This document shows positions 1 to 9,263 of a stretch of DNA of 64,000 bases, one piece after another. Source of the stretch: Scytonema sp. UIC 10036 (GTDB taxonomy: Bacteria > Cyanobacteriota > Cyanobacteriia > Cyanobacteriales > Nostocaceae); the NCBI RefSeq assembly GCF_009725235.1, contig NZ_WJFC01000002.1, positions 124,001 through 188,000 of the forward strand. Reading direction: 5' to 3'. The notes below the pieces were generated by a model. The model did not search any database. It saw only the letters and a list, made by a program, of their open reading frames with translations, and was not told the origin of the DNA. The first letter of the stretch is position 1. Every line of letters starts with the position of its first letter. Position numbers and translations under genes: made by a program.

Positions 1-3000
1 CCAGAGGCTAAGGTATGACCATCAGGGCTGAAATTGAGGCTCCACACGGAATCATCATGCCCAATGTATGTTTTTAATTCTTTGCCGTCAAGATTCCAGA
101 GTTTTACGGTATGGTCTAAACTGGCGGTTGCAATTGTTTTGCCATCGGGGCTAAATTGAACTCGGAACACTCCAGCGTTATGCCCGGTGAGGGTTTTGAG
201 GAGTTTACCTTCTGTTGTCCACAGTTTGACGGTTTTATCTTCGCTGGCGGTTGCAATTATTTTGCCGTCGGGACTGAAACTGATACTATGGACTCCATCA
301 AGATGTCCTGTGAAAATTCTGATTAATTGACCTTTTGTTGTCCACAGTTTGGCAGTTGTGTCCCAACTGGCAGTGGCAAGAGTTTTGCCGTCGGGGCTGA
401 AACTGACACTGTTGACTGTATCGTCATGTGCCTTTATAATACGCAATAATTTGCCATTAAGGTTCCAGAGTTTGACGGTTTTATCTTTACTTGTGGTGGC
501 AAAAGTCTGACCGTTGGGGCTAAAATTTACACTCCAAATCCAATCTTCATGTCCTTTGAAAGTGGTAATTTTCTCTCCTTTACGACTCCAAAGAGTGACA
601 GTGCCATCAGAAGTTGTGGTCACCATTGTCTGTGCGGTTGGATGGAGGGCGATGCTCCCAGAGGGAACCGCCTCTAAGGCGATCGCAGTAACCGCACTAT
701 TATACCCCTTAAGGACAGCGAGTAATTCACCGGATCGCGCCCAAAACTTGACAGTTCCGTCCCCACTGGCGGTAGCAACTTCTTGACTGTCAGGGCTAAA
801 ACTCACGCTGTAAATCGCTTTGTTGTGGGCTGGAAGAACCATGAGTTCTTTACCAAGTATCTTCCAAAGTTTAATGGTTTTGTCCTTACTAGCAGTTGCG
901 ATCGCATGACCATCCGGGCTGAAACTGACGCGCCAGATCCAATTGTTATGTCCGGTTAAGGTTTGGAGTTTCTCGCCGTCAATGCTCCAGAGGATAGCGG
1001 TTTTGTCAGCACTCGCTGTCGCAATTGTTTTGCCATCTGGGCTAAAACTGATACTCGTGACTGAATCTTTGTGGCCGTTCAAGCTTTTTATTTCCTTACC
1101 CTCAAGACTCCAAAGTTTGACAGTGCGATCGCTACTTGCGGTTGCAATCGTCTGACCATCGGGGCTAAAGTTAACGCTCCAAACCCAATCTTTATGTCCC
1201 TTTAGGGTTTGAAGTTCTTTTCCATCAAGATTCCAAAGTTTAGCAGTCCCATCAGCGCTGGCAGTAGCAATTGTTTTGCCATTTGGGCTAAACTTCACAC
1301 AATACACTGCTCCCTTATGCGCCTTAAAAGTTGCAATCTGTTTCCTTTGAGGAGTCCAAAGTTGAATATTTCCGACAATATCGGCAGTTGCAATAATTTT
1401 ACCATCCGGGCTGAAACTGACACTGTAAATTGCGTCTTTATTTTCCACAAGAGTCGTCATGAATTGACCCAAAGAGTTCCACAGTTTGACAGTTCCATCC
1501 CAACTTACTGTGGCAATCCGGCGGGTATCTGCTGTTCCTTCTCCTGGATGCACGAGTTGCACAAAAATCCGTTGCGCCCTTTCCTTTTCTTCAAAGTTTA
1601 GCTGCTTGTATGCTTCTTCTGCATAACAAGCCAATGCTGCTTCTACTCCCCCTATTTCGTTGTACGCAGTGTGTGTCAGTTTTGCATCAAGTTGTTTTGC
1701 CCAAAGCTGGGTGAGGGCAAACTCTAATAAAGGTAAATTCCCCGGTTCTGTATTGACTGTGGAAAGAATACGTTCTACAAGTCCTTCCTCAATTGTCACT
1801 CCCAGTAACGCCGCAGGTTTTTCTACCGCATCTTGCAGTTCGGTGTCCGTCATTGGACCTAATTTTAGGTCGGCGTACTGCAAGGCATCGCTTAAGGGAC
1901 GGTAAGATAGGGCTTGTCCGAGAAAATCAGCTCTTAGGGTGATAACAAGAGTAAAATTGTGGCAGCGAGCGATCGCTTCTAACAATCTATCTAAAAAAGT
2001 TTTGCGTTCTTGTGGGTCTCTGCAAAGAGTGTAAAGTTCTTCAAACTGGTCAGCAACGAGCAACAGGCGTTTGTCAGGATTTTCTCTAATGATATCATCC
2101 ACCACATTCCGCAAAGCATCTTCAAATAACTGTAAGTGAGTGACAAGGTTTTGAATCGAGTCCAGACGGTTAATGCGATCTCTATTGGGTTCTGTCTGAG
2201 AAACAATTGCAGAGGCTATAGAAAACAAGGGTCTTGAACTTGGTCGAAAATCAATAATATCCCACTGACCAGCATCTCGCAAGCGTTTTACCAACCCTGC
2301 AAAAACAACACTCGATTTCCCGCTACCGCTAGGACCGATGACAGCAACCAAGGACTGATGTTGTACTGCTTCTACTAAGATGTCAGTAAAACTTTCCCGC
2401 CCAAAAAAGAATTGGGCATCTTTTTCTCGGAAGGCGAACAAACCGCAATAGGGACAGATGTTTGTGAAGCGACGCCCTAAATTGTCCCAAGTTGGCTGTG
2501 CTGTCGCAGGATTTTGGAAAAGGACTGGTAACCAAGACGCACAGGCATATTTATCTTCAAGACCGTGTAGTTTTAATCTTGCTTCTTTCTCTGCTTGGTA
2601 TAAAGGTTTACTATCAAAAGCAAAAGCTGTGAGAAAATATTTTAAAAAGGTCTGTGCGACTTTATCTGGTACTGGTTCCCGCATAACAATAGTTTGGGGA
2701 ATGTGGAGTGCTTCTAACTCATAAGCTAATCCCAAACCATCGCAAGAATTGAAAATTGCTAGTTGCAAACCCTGACTAACAGCATTTCTTAATGCATACT
2801 TCAGTTCTTCTATTGTTAAACTATCTGTTTGATTGATATAGATTCGACCGCTGTCGTTCTCGGTTTGACTGTGACCTGCAAAAAATAGGATATTCCAGTT
2901 TTGGTTCCACAACTGTTCGTTAATGTCTTGGCGTTGAGGTTCTATCAAAAAAGTCGGCTCGGCATCTAATAATTCTTTTAAGAAGAGTTGGTCTTTTTGA

Positions 3001-3557
3001 ATATCAATACCAACACTGTTTCCCAATATTGCTAAAATTTTAACTTTGTCTCTATACGTTGGTGCTTTGACTCTTGCCGTTTGTTGATATTCTGATGTAC
3101 TCAAAGCTATCTCAGCTTTAGGGTAATCTTCAATTAAATCCCATAAATGCCAAGGTATTTGATGCAATTGGGAGCAAGATGTACGAATTAGTACCTGTGC
3201 TTCATCATTGGGGGATAAATATTTTATCCAAGTCTCCCGCACGGTTCGAAAGGGGTCGGCTAGCAACCAATTATTTAAAGATTTTTTTAGTTTGTGAGCG
3301 GCATCATTGCACTTTTCTACTTCATTTGTTATTGAATTAACGTAGGTAACTTTGACTGCTTTGACTGCACGGTTAGAGTTACCTAAACTGCGATAGGTTG
3401 ACTGCCATTTATGAACCGCTAGAGCTAATTTTGGTGCTTTTGGTAAATGACCTATGATTTCTCGAAAGGGTCGTTCATCTTCTTGACCAATTTCTAACGT
3501 TACTTGTACGCCATTTTCTAAATCCCCATCTAGCTTTAAAACGACTAATTTTTTCAT
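1..3557 (-). CDS. CHAT-STAND NTPase-WD40 protein, C-terminus beyond window
   Basis: The reading frame is open from an ATG at 3557 to the left edge, about 1185 codons, with no stop, so the gene is partial. The N-terminal 100 residues are followed by a CHAT peptidase-like domain with FFAGHS near residue 227 and FNSCDG near residue 270, the expected His and Cys motifs. A STAND-type NTPase follows, with Walker A GPSGSGKSS near residue 407 and a Walker B-like LLLVADQFEELY near residue 499. From about residue 680 at least twelve WD40 repeats run to the edge, each with an SFSPDG and LW signature. Such proteins are thought to sense a ligand through the beta-propeller, oligomerise with NTP and activate the protease; the trigger here is unknown. 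No strong ribosome site is visible. It reads away from the sigma/DUF1822 pair to its right, on the same strand. The domain call is secure and the role is inferred. Confidence 0.93.
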   Translation of the reverse strand, partial: MKKLVVLKLDGDLENGVQVTLEIGQEDERPFREIIGHLPKAPKLALAVHKWQSTYRSLGNSNRAVKAVKVTYVNSITNEVEKCNDAAHKLKKSLNNWLLADPFRTVRETWIKYLSPNDEAQVLIRTSCSQLHQIPWHLWDLIEDYPKAEIALSTSEYQQTARVKAPTYRDKVKILAILGNSVGIDIQKDQLFLKELLDAEPTFLIEPQRQDINEQLWNQNWNILFFAGHSQTENDSGRIYINQTDSLTIEELKYALRNAVSQGLQLAIFNSCDGLGLAYELEALHIPQTIVMREPVPDKVAQTFLKYFLTAFAFDSKPLYQAEKEARLKLHGLEDKYACASWLPVLFQNPATAQPTWDNLGRRFTNICPYCGLFAFREKDAQFFFGRESFTDILVEAVQHQSLVAVIGPSGSGKSSVVFAGLVKRLRDAGQWDIIDFRPSSRPLFSIASAIVSQTEPNRDRINRLDSIQNLVTHLQLFEDALRNVVDDIIRENPDKRLLLVADQFEELYTLCRDPQERKTFLDRLLEAIARCHNFTLVITLRADFLGQALSYRPLSDALQYADLKLGPMTDTELQDAVEKPAALLGVTIEEGLVERILSTVNTEPGNLPLLEFALTQLWAKQLDAKLTHTAYNEIGGVEAALACYAEEAYKQLNFEEKERAQRIFVQLVHPGEGTADTRRIATVSWDGTVKLWNSLGQFMTTLVENKDAIYSVSFSPDGKIIATADIVGNIQLWTPQRKQIATFKAHKGAVYCVKFSPNGKTIATASADGTAKLWNLDGKELQTLKGHKDWVWSVNFSPDGQTIATASSDRTVKLWSLEGKEIKSLNGHKDSVTSISFSPDGKTIATASADKTAILWSIDGEKLQTLTGHNNWIWRVSFSPDGHAIATASKDKTIKLWKILGKELMVLPAHNKAIYSVSFSPDSQEVATASGDGTVKFWARSGELLAVLKGYNSAVTAIALEAVPSGSIALHPTAQTMVTTTSDGTVTLWSRKGEKITTFKGHEDWIWSVNFSPNGQTFATTSKDKTVKLWNLNGKLLRIIKAHDDTVNSVSFSPDGKTLATASWDTTAKLWTTKGQLIRIFTGHLDGVHSISFSPDGKIIATASEDKTVKLWTTEGKLLKTLTGHNAGVFRVQFSPDGKTIATASLDHTVKLWNLDGKELKTYIGHDDSVWSLNFSPDGHTLAS

Positions 3558-3781
3558 GGGCTGCGAGCTACTTTAAGCCTGTCAATTATTGATGAATTCA
3601 CGGTCGGCGATCGCCCTGGGCGAATTTGGAGAATGGAATTTGCTACTACACAAACGAAGTCCGCCTGCGCGGACTTAAAAAGAATCCAGATTCTGCAATC
3701 CACGTAGATAGTTTTTGCTTGTATAGCGGCGACATAAGAGTTGCAAAGGTAAGTATGGATTGAGATGTTACAAACATTCTC

Positions 3782-4723
3782 TTAAATAACAAAGTTTTCT
3801 ATGACACTGACATCTCCCATGGTTATTTTCACGCTGAAATTATCTCCTGGAGAAGCACTCAGCTGTAATTGAATTTTTTTATTATCATTTTTAGCCTTAG
3901 CTTCCATAATGGCAGTTTCTTCTTCATCTAAAATTATGACATGAAGTAAGGGGGGTAAGTATTCTTGACCATTGTTTGGATGTAACTCTACAGTAATTTT
4001 TATTTCATTTTTGTTGTCTTGCTCCTGACTGACCTTAACAACTATTCCTACTGATGTACTGTTGGCTTGTATCCCAAAATCAATCAGTTTAGCCCTTTCT
4101 ACAATGGTGCTAAATCCTTCTTTAGGACTTCTAAATTGTAAAGCTGGTTCATTCTGGAAAATGGATTCAATGGGTTGCCAAGCTGCTTCAAAAGCGTTTT
4201 CCAACCATCTTTGTAAATTCACAAAATTTTGATTGGATGATTTAGCTTTTTGTACTTGTGTACATTCTTCTAGATACTCTAGCAAGTTTTCTAGAGGTTC
4301 TAAGCGAGCGATAGGTAAATTATTCATTGATGCTTCTTTAATAAACCCTAATAACTTGGCTTCTTGTAATGTTTTGCTTATTTGCACGGCTACATAGCCA
4401 ATTCGGTGTGATGTAACTTCTGGCGGTATGTAGACAGTTTGGGAATTTTCTAATACGGGACGGCATTCTAATTTTCCCAAATCCTTAATGCATAAATCGG
4501 CTACATCCATAAGAGTTTGTTGTACTGGATTCCAACTGTCACTAGCTTCTAGTTCTGTTTCAAATCCCATACATTCTAAATAAAAATTTACAAAAGATAC
4601 AGATAAGATATTCAGCAATACCTGCTTACCTTTTTCGGGTGTAGCTTGCTGTTTTGACCATTGTTCTGCCAGTCTCCGGGAGACTGGAGATATCAGACCA
4701 GTAAATGTTGAAAGAGTTGTCAT
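3782..4723 (-). CDS. DUF1822 family protein
   Basis: This 313-residue protein matches the cyanobacterial DUF1822 family by its N-terminal TFTGLISPVSRRLAEQW segment and by the LECRPVLE block. It is closely similar over its first half to the product at 16841-17326. An upstream in-frame ATG at 4765 would overlap the sigma-like gene by 22 bases. I prefer the ATG at 4723 because it aligns with the start of the paralogue. It lies 20 bases downstream of the sigma-like gene and is surely co-transcribed with it. No catalytic motif or membrane segment is seen. DUF1822 genes repeatedly sit next to sigma-like genes in cyanobacteria, and again at 32352-33677 here, so a regulatory partner such as an anti-sigma-like or co-activating protein is plausible but unproven. 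Confidence 0.85.
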   Translation of the reverse strand: MTTLSTFTGLISPVSRRLAEQWSKQQATPEKGKQVLLNILSVSFVNFYLECMGFETELEASDSWNPVQQTLMDVADLCIKDLGKLECRPVLENSQTVYIPPEVTSHRIGYVAVQISKTLQEAKLLGFIKEASMNNLPIARLEPLENLLEYLEECTQVQKAKSSNQNFVNLQRWLENAFEAAWQPIESIFQNEPALQFRSPKEGFSTIVERAKLIDFGIQANSTSVGIVVKVSQEQDNKNEIKITVELHPNNGQEYLPPLLHVIILDEEETAIMEAKAKNDNKKIQLQLSASPGDNFSVKITMGDVSVIENFVI

Positions 4724-4743
4724 ACTACTTGTTTTTTTTGATT

Positions 4744-5385
4744 TTACAATACATAGCGATCGCACAATTCTTTGAATTCATGGCGAAACTTATCTAAACT
4801 CCTTTGATAAAAGTTGCTTAACGTTGGAATGGGAACGCTAAACTCTTCTGAAATGTCTTTCCAAGATAGACCCGACCATTTTTTGATGGCTATTTCTTGA
4901 AAGTTAACCTTTGGATAGCTTTTGATACAGGTTTGTCGAAACACTCCTTGTGGATCTTTTTCTATATATCCTCTGATTTTTAAAAAATCAGATGTACAGT
5001 CCTCTTCGTTGTTTTGTGGTGCCAAATCTTCTAGGTTTTCTAGAAAAGAAGCTTCTACCTTGATTTCGTTGGTTTTCCCAACGACTTTGGCAACGGCTTC
5101 TTTAAAGAAACGCTTGCTGAGTAACATATTCGCCCAGGTTGTAAATTCGGCACGTTCGGGATCGTATTTGTCTATATTTTTACAGATGTATAAGAATAAG
5201 TCTTGTACTGCCTCCTCATAAATATGTTGATACACTTGAGAAAATCTCCCTTTGTATGGGGAGCAAAGTTTACGCGATTTATAAAGACCTTCGATTAGCT
5301 TTGATAACGCGACTCGTCTAGCTGTTGAATTTAGGGGGTGTTTTTGGGCTTCTAGGGCAAGTTGTTTAAATTCGGGCTCCTTCAT
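4744..5385 (-). CDS. Sigma-70-like factor, sigma/DUF1822 pair 1
   Basis: This is a 213-residue protein of the same family as the 212-residue proteins at 16175-16813 and 19062-19700. A region-2-like block contains KYDPERAEFTTWANMLL, and the C-terminus has a region-4-like helix-turn-helix with WSGLSWKDISEEF followed by PIPTLSNFYQRSLDKFR. I chose the ATG at 5385 because AGGAGT lies about ten bases upstream and because it aligns with the paralogues. The longer ATG at 5439 would place coding sequence over the conserved promoter-like element at 5428-5467. The family is sigma-like but short and divergent, so core-polymerase binding is inferred. It probably drives its own operon, and perhaps the neighbouring hydrolase genes. 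Confidence 0.85.
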   Translation of the reverse strand: MKEPEFKQLALEAQKHPLNSTARRVALSKLIEGLYKSRKLCSPYKGRFSQVYQHIYEEAVQDLFLYICKNIDKYDPERAEFTTWANMLLSKRFFKEAVAKVVGKTNEIKVEASFLENLEDLAPQNNEEDCTSDFLKIRGYIEKDPQGVFRQTCIKSYPKVNFQEIAIKKWSGLSWKDISEEFSVPIPTLSNFYQRSLDKFRHEFKELCDRYVL

Positions 5386-5427
5386 GTAAAAAGCACTCCT
5401 ATAAAAATTTTTCGCAAGACAAGCACG

Positions 5428-5467
5428 GCTTTTATCCAAATCAGCTGGTAAAAGTTACAAAACTTTA
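5428..5467 (-). promoter_or_regulatory. Shared 40-nt promoter-like element (copy 1)
   Basis: Read on the minus strand it contains TAAAGTTTTGTAA, then 18 bases, then GATAAA. The same layout with identical spacing occurs at 15580-15619 and 16093-16132. GATAAA lies about 45 bases before the sigma-like start codon, as expected for a -10 element with a short leader. The function as a promoter recognised by a specialised sigma factor is inferred from position and conservation. Confidence 0.65.
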
Positions 5468-5913
5468 CAATTAGGCGTTTGAGGGTTTTAAGGAGGGATT
5501 CCGGACAAGGAACTGGAATAGGGGGTTTTAAGAAGCCACATCTTTACCAGACGTGCTTCTTAAGTACATAGGTGTTGTAACAGCGCTCTTATGCAGATCT
5601 GTCATAACACTGCTGTTATCGATCTTATTGGGAGCAAGTCTAGCGGTCTTTGCCCTAACTATGGCTACTTTGATAACAGGTTTCTTGACAGCAGCTTGTG
5701 AACAAAATACCCACAATAACACGGTTGACAATGGCGATAATGCCAGCTTTGCATTAAGCTCAAGGACGACAAGCCCCGCTAAGGGATTGAAAATTGGCTC
5801 TTTGTTACCATTCAGGTAAATAGACCACAGTCGTAAGGGCGCAATGCCTTGCGCCCCTACCAACGTGATTTATTTAGCTGAAAGCTACTTTACATAACGG
5901 ACTTCAACCCAAC
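5468..5913. other. Gap with no convincing gene
   Basis: Two open frames overlap here, about 88 codons on the plus strand from 5553 and 111 codons on the minus strand from 5863. Neither has a ribosome site or a recognisable family, and the minus one begins inside a palindromic repeat. The plus frame would encode a hydrophobic N-terminus, so a small membrane protein cannot be excluded. Confidence 0.4.
5833..5860. repeat. GGGGCGCAA-type palindromic repeat
   Basis: A near-perfect palindrome of the type GTAGGGGCGCA...TGCGCCCCTAC. A second copy lies at 50853-50881. This is a common dispersed repeat in filamentous cyanobacteria. Confidence 0.75.
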
Positions 5914-6933
5914 TCATGCAACTTGTATCTCAAGGGAGGAGGCGAAATCGTTAAAGTCATCGCCAACATAGGGGGTGTCAGATGCAAACACTTTAGATCT
6001 GCCTTGAAATCCAGCGTGTTCGTAGAGGATAACTCGAAGCCCTGATGGTACTTTTAACGAGCTTAAGTGGTCATTTCCAATAGCAATTTGACCGACATCA
6101 TATCTTCCTGGTTCTAATTCTTGGCTTCTTCCTTGAAAGTCACTGTCTGAGTAAATCACGACTCTATTTGACCCTACCGTTCCCCCAGGGTACGCTTGAC
6201 GCATGAAATTTTTATCCGTGACTGAGAGTTGAGTATTCCAAGGGACTTCAAAACCTCCAATTGTTAACTCCTTGGGAATTGCATAATGCATAATTGACTC
6301 TCTGTCGTACTGTGAAAATTGTGTGATATCAGTACCGAAGCGTCGGAAAATATTGTTGTCTACTTGTTCTGTATCCCAATTGTTGGTCTCTTTATAGTAA
6401 CGGTAAACAGCATCCCGATTCCAAGGAATTCCAGCCTGTGGGTGCTGGTGTTCGTGGATGCAACCGAGAGCATGACCAAATTCATGAAGCACAACTCGCA
6501 AATATTCTTGGTCGGATGAATCTGGTTTTAACCATCCATAATTCATTGTGGGCTGGTTTTTTGCAATTGTTAATGCATCGGTACCAAGAAATGACCAAGA
6601 GCCTCCTGGTTGCAATGAAATGCGAATTTCAGCATTAGGGTCATTTCCAAAAACTAACTTAATGTTGGCGTATTGAGTCCACTGTTGGGCTATGGCTGCA
6701 ATTTTCGTCTGAACGACAGGGTCACCATCTAAAAAACGAACACGTAAAGTGCGACCGGATTGCCATTTTTTCCCAGTAATGACTGCTATTCTGTCTGATG
6801 AATTATCGATCGCTTCTGCGTTGAGTGGGTTCTCTTCAAACGCTATTTTTTGCGCTTCTTCAGACATGTCTGGTGGGATTTCTACACAGATTTTGATGTC
6901 TTCAAAAGTATTTTCGCTCATAAGTTCTTTCAT
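5914..6933 (-). CDS. Astacin-like metzincin protease with beta/gamma-crystallin domain
   Basis: This 339-residue protein carries the metzincin zinc site HEFGHALGCIHEHQHP at residues 150-165. Three His ligands and the catalytic Glu are intact, and a Met-turn SIMHY follows at 213-217. From about residue 257 to the end there are two beta/gamma-crystallin motifs, with YSDSDFQGRS and YEHAGFQGRS hallmarks, a fold that often binds calcium and stabilises extracellular proteins. No signal peptide or membrane helix is visible at the N-terminus, so a Sec route is not evident. AGAGG lies 8 bases before the ATG. The same crystallin fold is found at the N-terminus of the CAP protein at 9264-9941, which argues that the two belong together. 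It probably cleaves external or target-cell protein; the substrate is unknown. Confidence 0.9.
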   Translation of the reverse strand: MKELMSENTFEDIKICVEIPPDMSEEAQKIAFEENPLNAEAIDNSSDRIAVITGKKWQSGRTLRVRFLDGDPVVQTKIAAIAQQWTQYANIKLVFGNDPNAEIRISLQPGGSWSFLGTDALTIAKNQPTMNYGWLKPDSSDQEYLRVVLHEFGHALGCIHEHQHPQAGIPWNRDAVYRYYKETNNWDTEQVDNNIFRRFGTDITQFSQYDRESIMHYAIPKELTIGGFEVPWNTQLSVTDKNFMRQAYPGGTVGSNRVVIYSDSDFQGRSQELEPGRYDVGQIAIGNDHLSSLKVPSGLRVILYEHAGFQGRSKVFASDTPYVGDDFNDFASSLEIQVA

Positions 6934-7095
6934 TTGTTTTACCTCTTGATTGTTTGGTTGGTCAGTAATTTATCCAAATCTAAAGCGATATTTAATTCCA
7001 GAGAATTGCCGTCTTGTCAGTACTGGCTGAGGTAATAGTTTTACCCCACCCTAACCCTCCCCGATGCATTGGGGAGGGAACTTGATTTTTCATTT

Positions 7096-7127
7096 CCCCC
7101 CTTTATAAGGGGGAATTAAGGGGGGTA
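7096..7127. repeat. CCCCCCTTTATAAGGGGG hairpin repeat
   Basis: The palindrome CCCCCTTTATAAGGGGG is followed by AATTAAGGGGGG. Related copies lie at 17500-17530 and 52293-52336. It overlaps the last four codons and the stop of the caspase gene at 7116. Confidence 0.75.
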
Positions 7128-9164
7128 CACAATCGTAACTGCAATGCTCTTTGTCATCCAATCATCCAGCTTTCTGCTTGAGTGACCTGGTTCGCGGGTA
7201 TTAACCCGATCCAATAAAAGATTGAACGTAGTGTCAGGTAATTCCAGCGAACGAGTCTGCGGTGGTGGATTTAGCCCATCTTGTTCTAGCAACCCTGCAT
7301 CAAATTCTGCGCTACTGACAATCAGCTTAAATATCTCTTTATACTCAGTGACCCCTCGTTCTAAGAAATCATCTGGTATGTAAAACTCGTTTTCACCTTC
7401 GAGACTTGCGTAGGCTGGGATACTTATGCTACTTCTTTCTTCAAAGAAGGGTAAATAAATACCGTAACTTTCTGAAAGTTCTAGTACGTTGCAGTAGAGC
7501 GTTCTTGAACTGTTGTTAGTCAATTTAACTTGTACGATTGGCGGTTTCCATTCACCGTCTTCATAGGTGTATTGCACCCGTTTTTCTACTCCGTTAGGAG
7601 AAGCAGAAACATCTTGTCCGGAAAGGATTTGAATGGACATCTCCACTAAATCTGGCTTAATGAAACTTGTGGCTGGGCTTTCCAGTGTCAGAACATTATT
7701 CCACCGAGCAATATGTTCTAACCTCCCAATCGCTTTTAATGCACGATCGCTCGTATAACCTACCCCATCTGGTTGTTCTGGAATGGGAGCAACTAGAGGA
7801 TGGTCATCTTTTGTAATCCAATATTGACCGTTGTCAGCTGATAGAGTGCAATATGCATCCTCAGGAGAGTCTACTAGATCGACGTACAACGAAGGGTTTC
7901 GATTGGGACCTGCTTCTTTATGGACAAGGCTCGCCAGTTTTACCGCTTCTTCTCCCATATCACCCTGAAGATAAACTTTTAATGGAGCGAGTGGTAAGCT
8001 TGTAACAACTGCCCAATAGGTTTGCTTTTGAGACAAGCCACTGTCACGGGTAATCTCCACTATACTCATCTGTGGTAGCACATTCGTCACTTTAGCTTCG
8101 GCGATCGCATTGGTTAATTGGTGTAATTCCTCAGCGTTGCTTCCCACGGGAAAAATAGCGAGTAAGGTATCTCCACCTTTGGATGAATTTGGAATACCGT
8201 GCAAAGCACCACTTTCAATCACCCAACTTTTCTGCTTGATGTTATAGCTTAAAGTAAAGTATTGAGAGCATTCGTCAATAGCACCACCTAAGAAAGGTTG
8301 GTTGAGTTCTTCAGCGTCGGTTGCTTCAATTTGCGGTGACTGCTCCTTGATTTGACCAATTGCTAAAGCATTCACATTCCTCACCAAATCTCGATAGGAT
8401 ATACCGCCATTGGTTTTTTTCAGGGTTTCTGTGAGGAAATAGGAAAAAGCACCTCGCCGTTGACCGTCTTCTGTGGTGTACTCCTTCGCTGTTTCATGAG
8501 AACGACAGGCGACAAGCGCAATATGTTTCCCCTGAAATCCCTGAAATTTCATCTTATCTTGGTTCTTTAAAGAAGCCAATTTCTCTAATGCGACTGAGTC
8601 ATTGGCAAAAATAAAGCTATCCCAAGGGCGTTGGCGTTCATCACCAGGAGCCTGACGCACAATTTCTGAGTCTCTTGTTCCAGTACCGGAGTGACAGCAG
8701 TCCAAAATAACAACAGTATGTGGATTGTTTTTTGACACTTGAGAAATCAAATATGCCAATTCCTTATCTGCTATATCCCAACTACCTTTTGTACGGCTAT
8801 CATAGCAAATTAACGTTTCATTATATTTATCTAGTTCTAAATGAGCAAAAGCTTCCGATACTTTTTGTTGAGAACCATGACCTGCATAGTAAAATAGCAC
8901 GACATCATCGTTATCTGCTTTGCACAGGTGTTGTTGAAAGCCATTAATAATTGCTTGACGAGTTGCTTGTTCATTGGTAAGAATCCACGGGACATCTGTA
9001 GATTCTACAAGCGTCCATTCACTTTCAAAGGAAATTCTATCTCGCAAGTATGATTCTATTGCTCTAATGTCATTGAGACAACCTGTGAGCGATCGCACGC
9101 TTGGACTTGAGTCAGGATGATAGTTGTCAATGCCAACTAATAGTGCATAAATGTTCTTAGCCAT
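7116..9164 (-). CDS. Caspase-like (peptidase C14) protein
   Basis: This 682-residue protein begins MAKNIYALLVGIDNY, the typical first strand of a bacterial caspase (orthocaspase) fold. The catalytic dyad is His96 in YYAGHGSQ and Cys157 in ILDCCHSG. The C-terminal third is predicted beta-rich and resembles the extension of other cyanobacterial caspases. I chose the ATG at 9164. The longer frame starting at 9215 would begin inside a hairpin and add residues unlike the family. No signal peptide is seen, so it is probably cytoplasmic. Its stop codon lies inside a dispersed repeat, so the original C-terminus may have been altered. A relic with near-identical N-terminal sequence lies at 44533-44650. 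Orthocaspases are linked to stress-induced death and proteolytic signalling; the substrate here is unknown. Confidence 0.92.
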   Translation of the reverse strand: MAKNIYALLVGIDNYHPDSSPSVRSLTGCLNDIRAIESYLRDRISFESEWTLVESTDVPWILTNEQATRQAIINGFQQHLCKADNDDVVLFYYAGHGSQQKVSEAFAHLELDKYNETLICYDSRTKGSWDIADKELAYLISQVSKNNPHTVVILDCCHSGTGTRDSEIVRQAPGDERQRPWDSFIFANDSVALEKLASLKNQDKMKFQGFQGKHIALVACRSHETAKEYTTEDGQRRGAFSYFLTETLKKTNGGISYRDLVRNVNALAIGQIKEQSPQIEATDAEELNQPFLGGAIDECSQYFTLSYNIKQKSWVIESGALHGIPNSSKGGDTLLAIFPVGSNAEELHQLTNAIAEAKVTNVLPQMSIVEITRDSGLSQKQTYWAVVTSLPLAPLKVYLQGDMGEEAVKLASLVHKEAGPNRNPSLYVDLVDSPEDAYCTLSADNGQYWITKDDHPLVAPIPEQPDGVGYTSDRALKAIGRLEHIARWNNVLTLESPATSFIKPDLVEMSIQILSGQDVSASPNGVEKRVQYTYEDGEWKPPIVQVKLTNNSSRTLYCNVLELSESYGIYLPFFEERSSISIPAYASLEGENEFYIPDDFLERGVTEYKEIFKLIVSSAEFDAGLLEQDGLNPPPQTRSLELPDTTFNLLLDRVNTREPGHSSRKLDDWMTKSIAVTIVYPP

Positions 9165-9207
9165 CTGTATTATTTGCAAGGACTCAAAAAATAAAAATGT
9201 AATACAT

Positions 9208-9241
9208 TTGGTCATTTAAGATTTACTTTATAAATGACCAA
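9208..9241. terminator. Hairpin between CAP and caspase genes
   Basis: TTGGTCATTTA and TAAATGACCAA form an 11-base stem separated by 12 bases. It lies just past the CAP gene stop and before the caspase start, so it could end transcription or attenuate readthrough. Confidence 0.5.
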
Positions 9242-9263
9242 GGGAAGCATTTGCTGAATATCA

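Noticed and set aside
5553..5819. Plus-strand open frame of 88 codons with a hydrophobic start
   Set aside because: There is no ribosome site, no family, and it overlaps an equally open antisense frame; kept only as part of a gap entry.
6950..7000. Fourth copy of the 40-nt promoter element before the metalloprotease gene
   Set aside because: A GATTTGGATAAA half matches, but the TTTTGTAA half is missing at the required distance.
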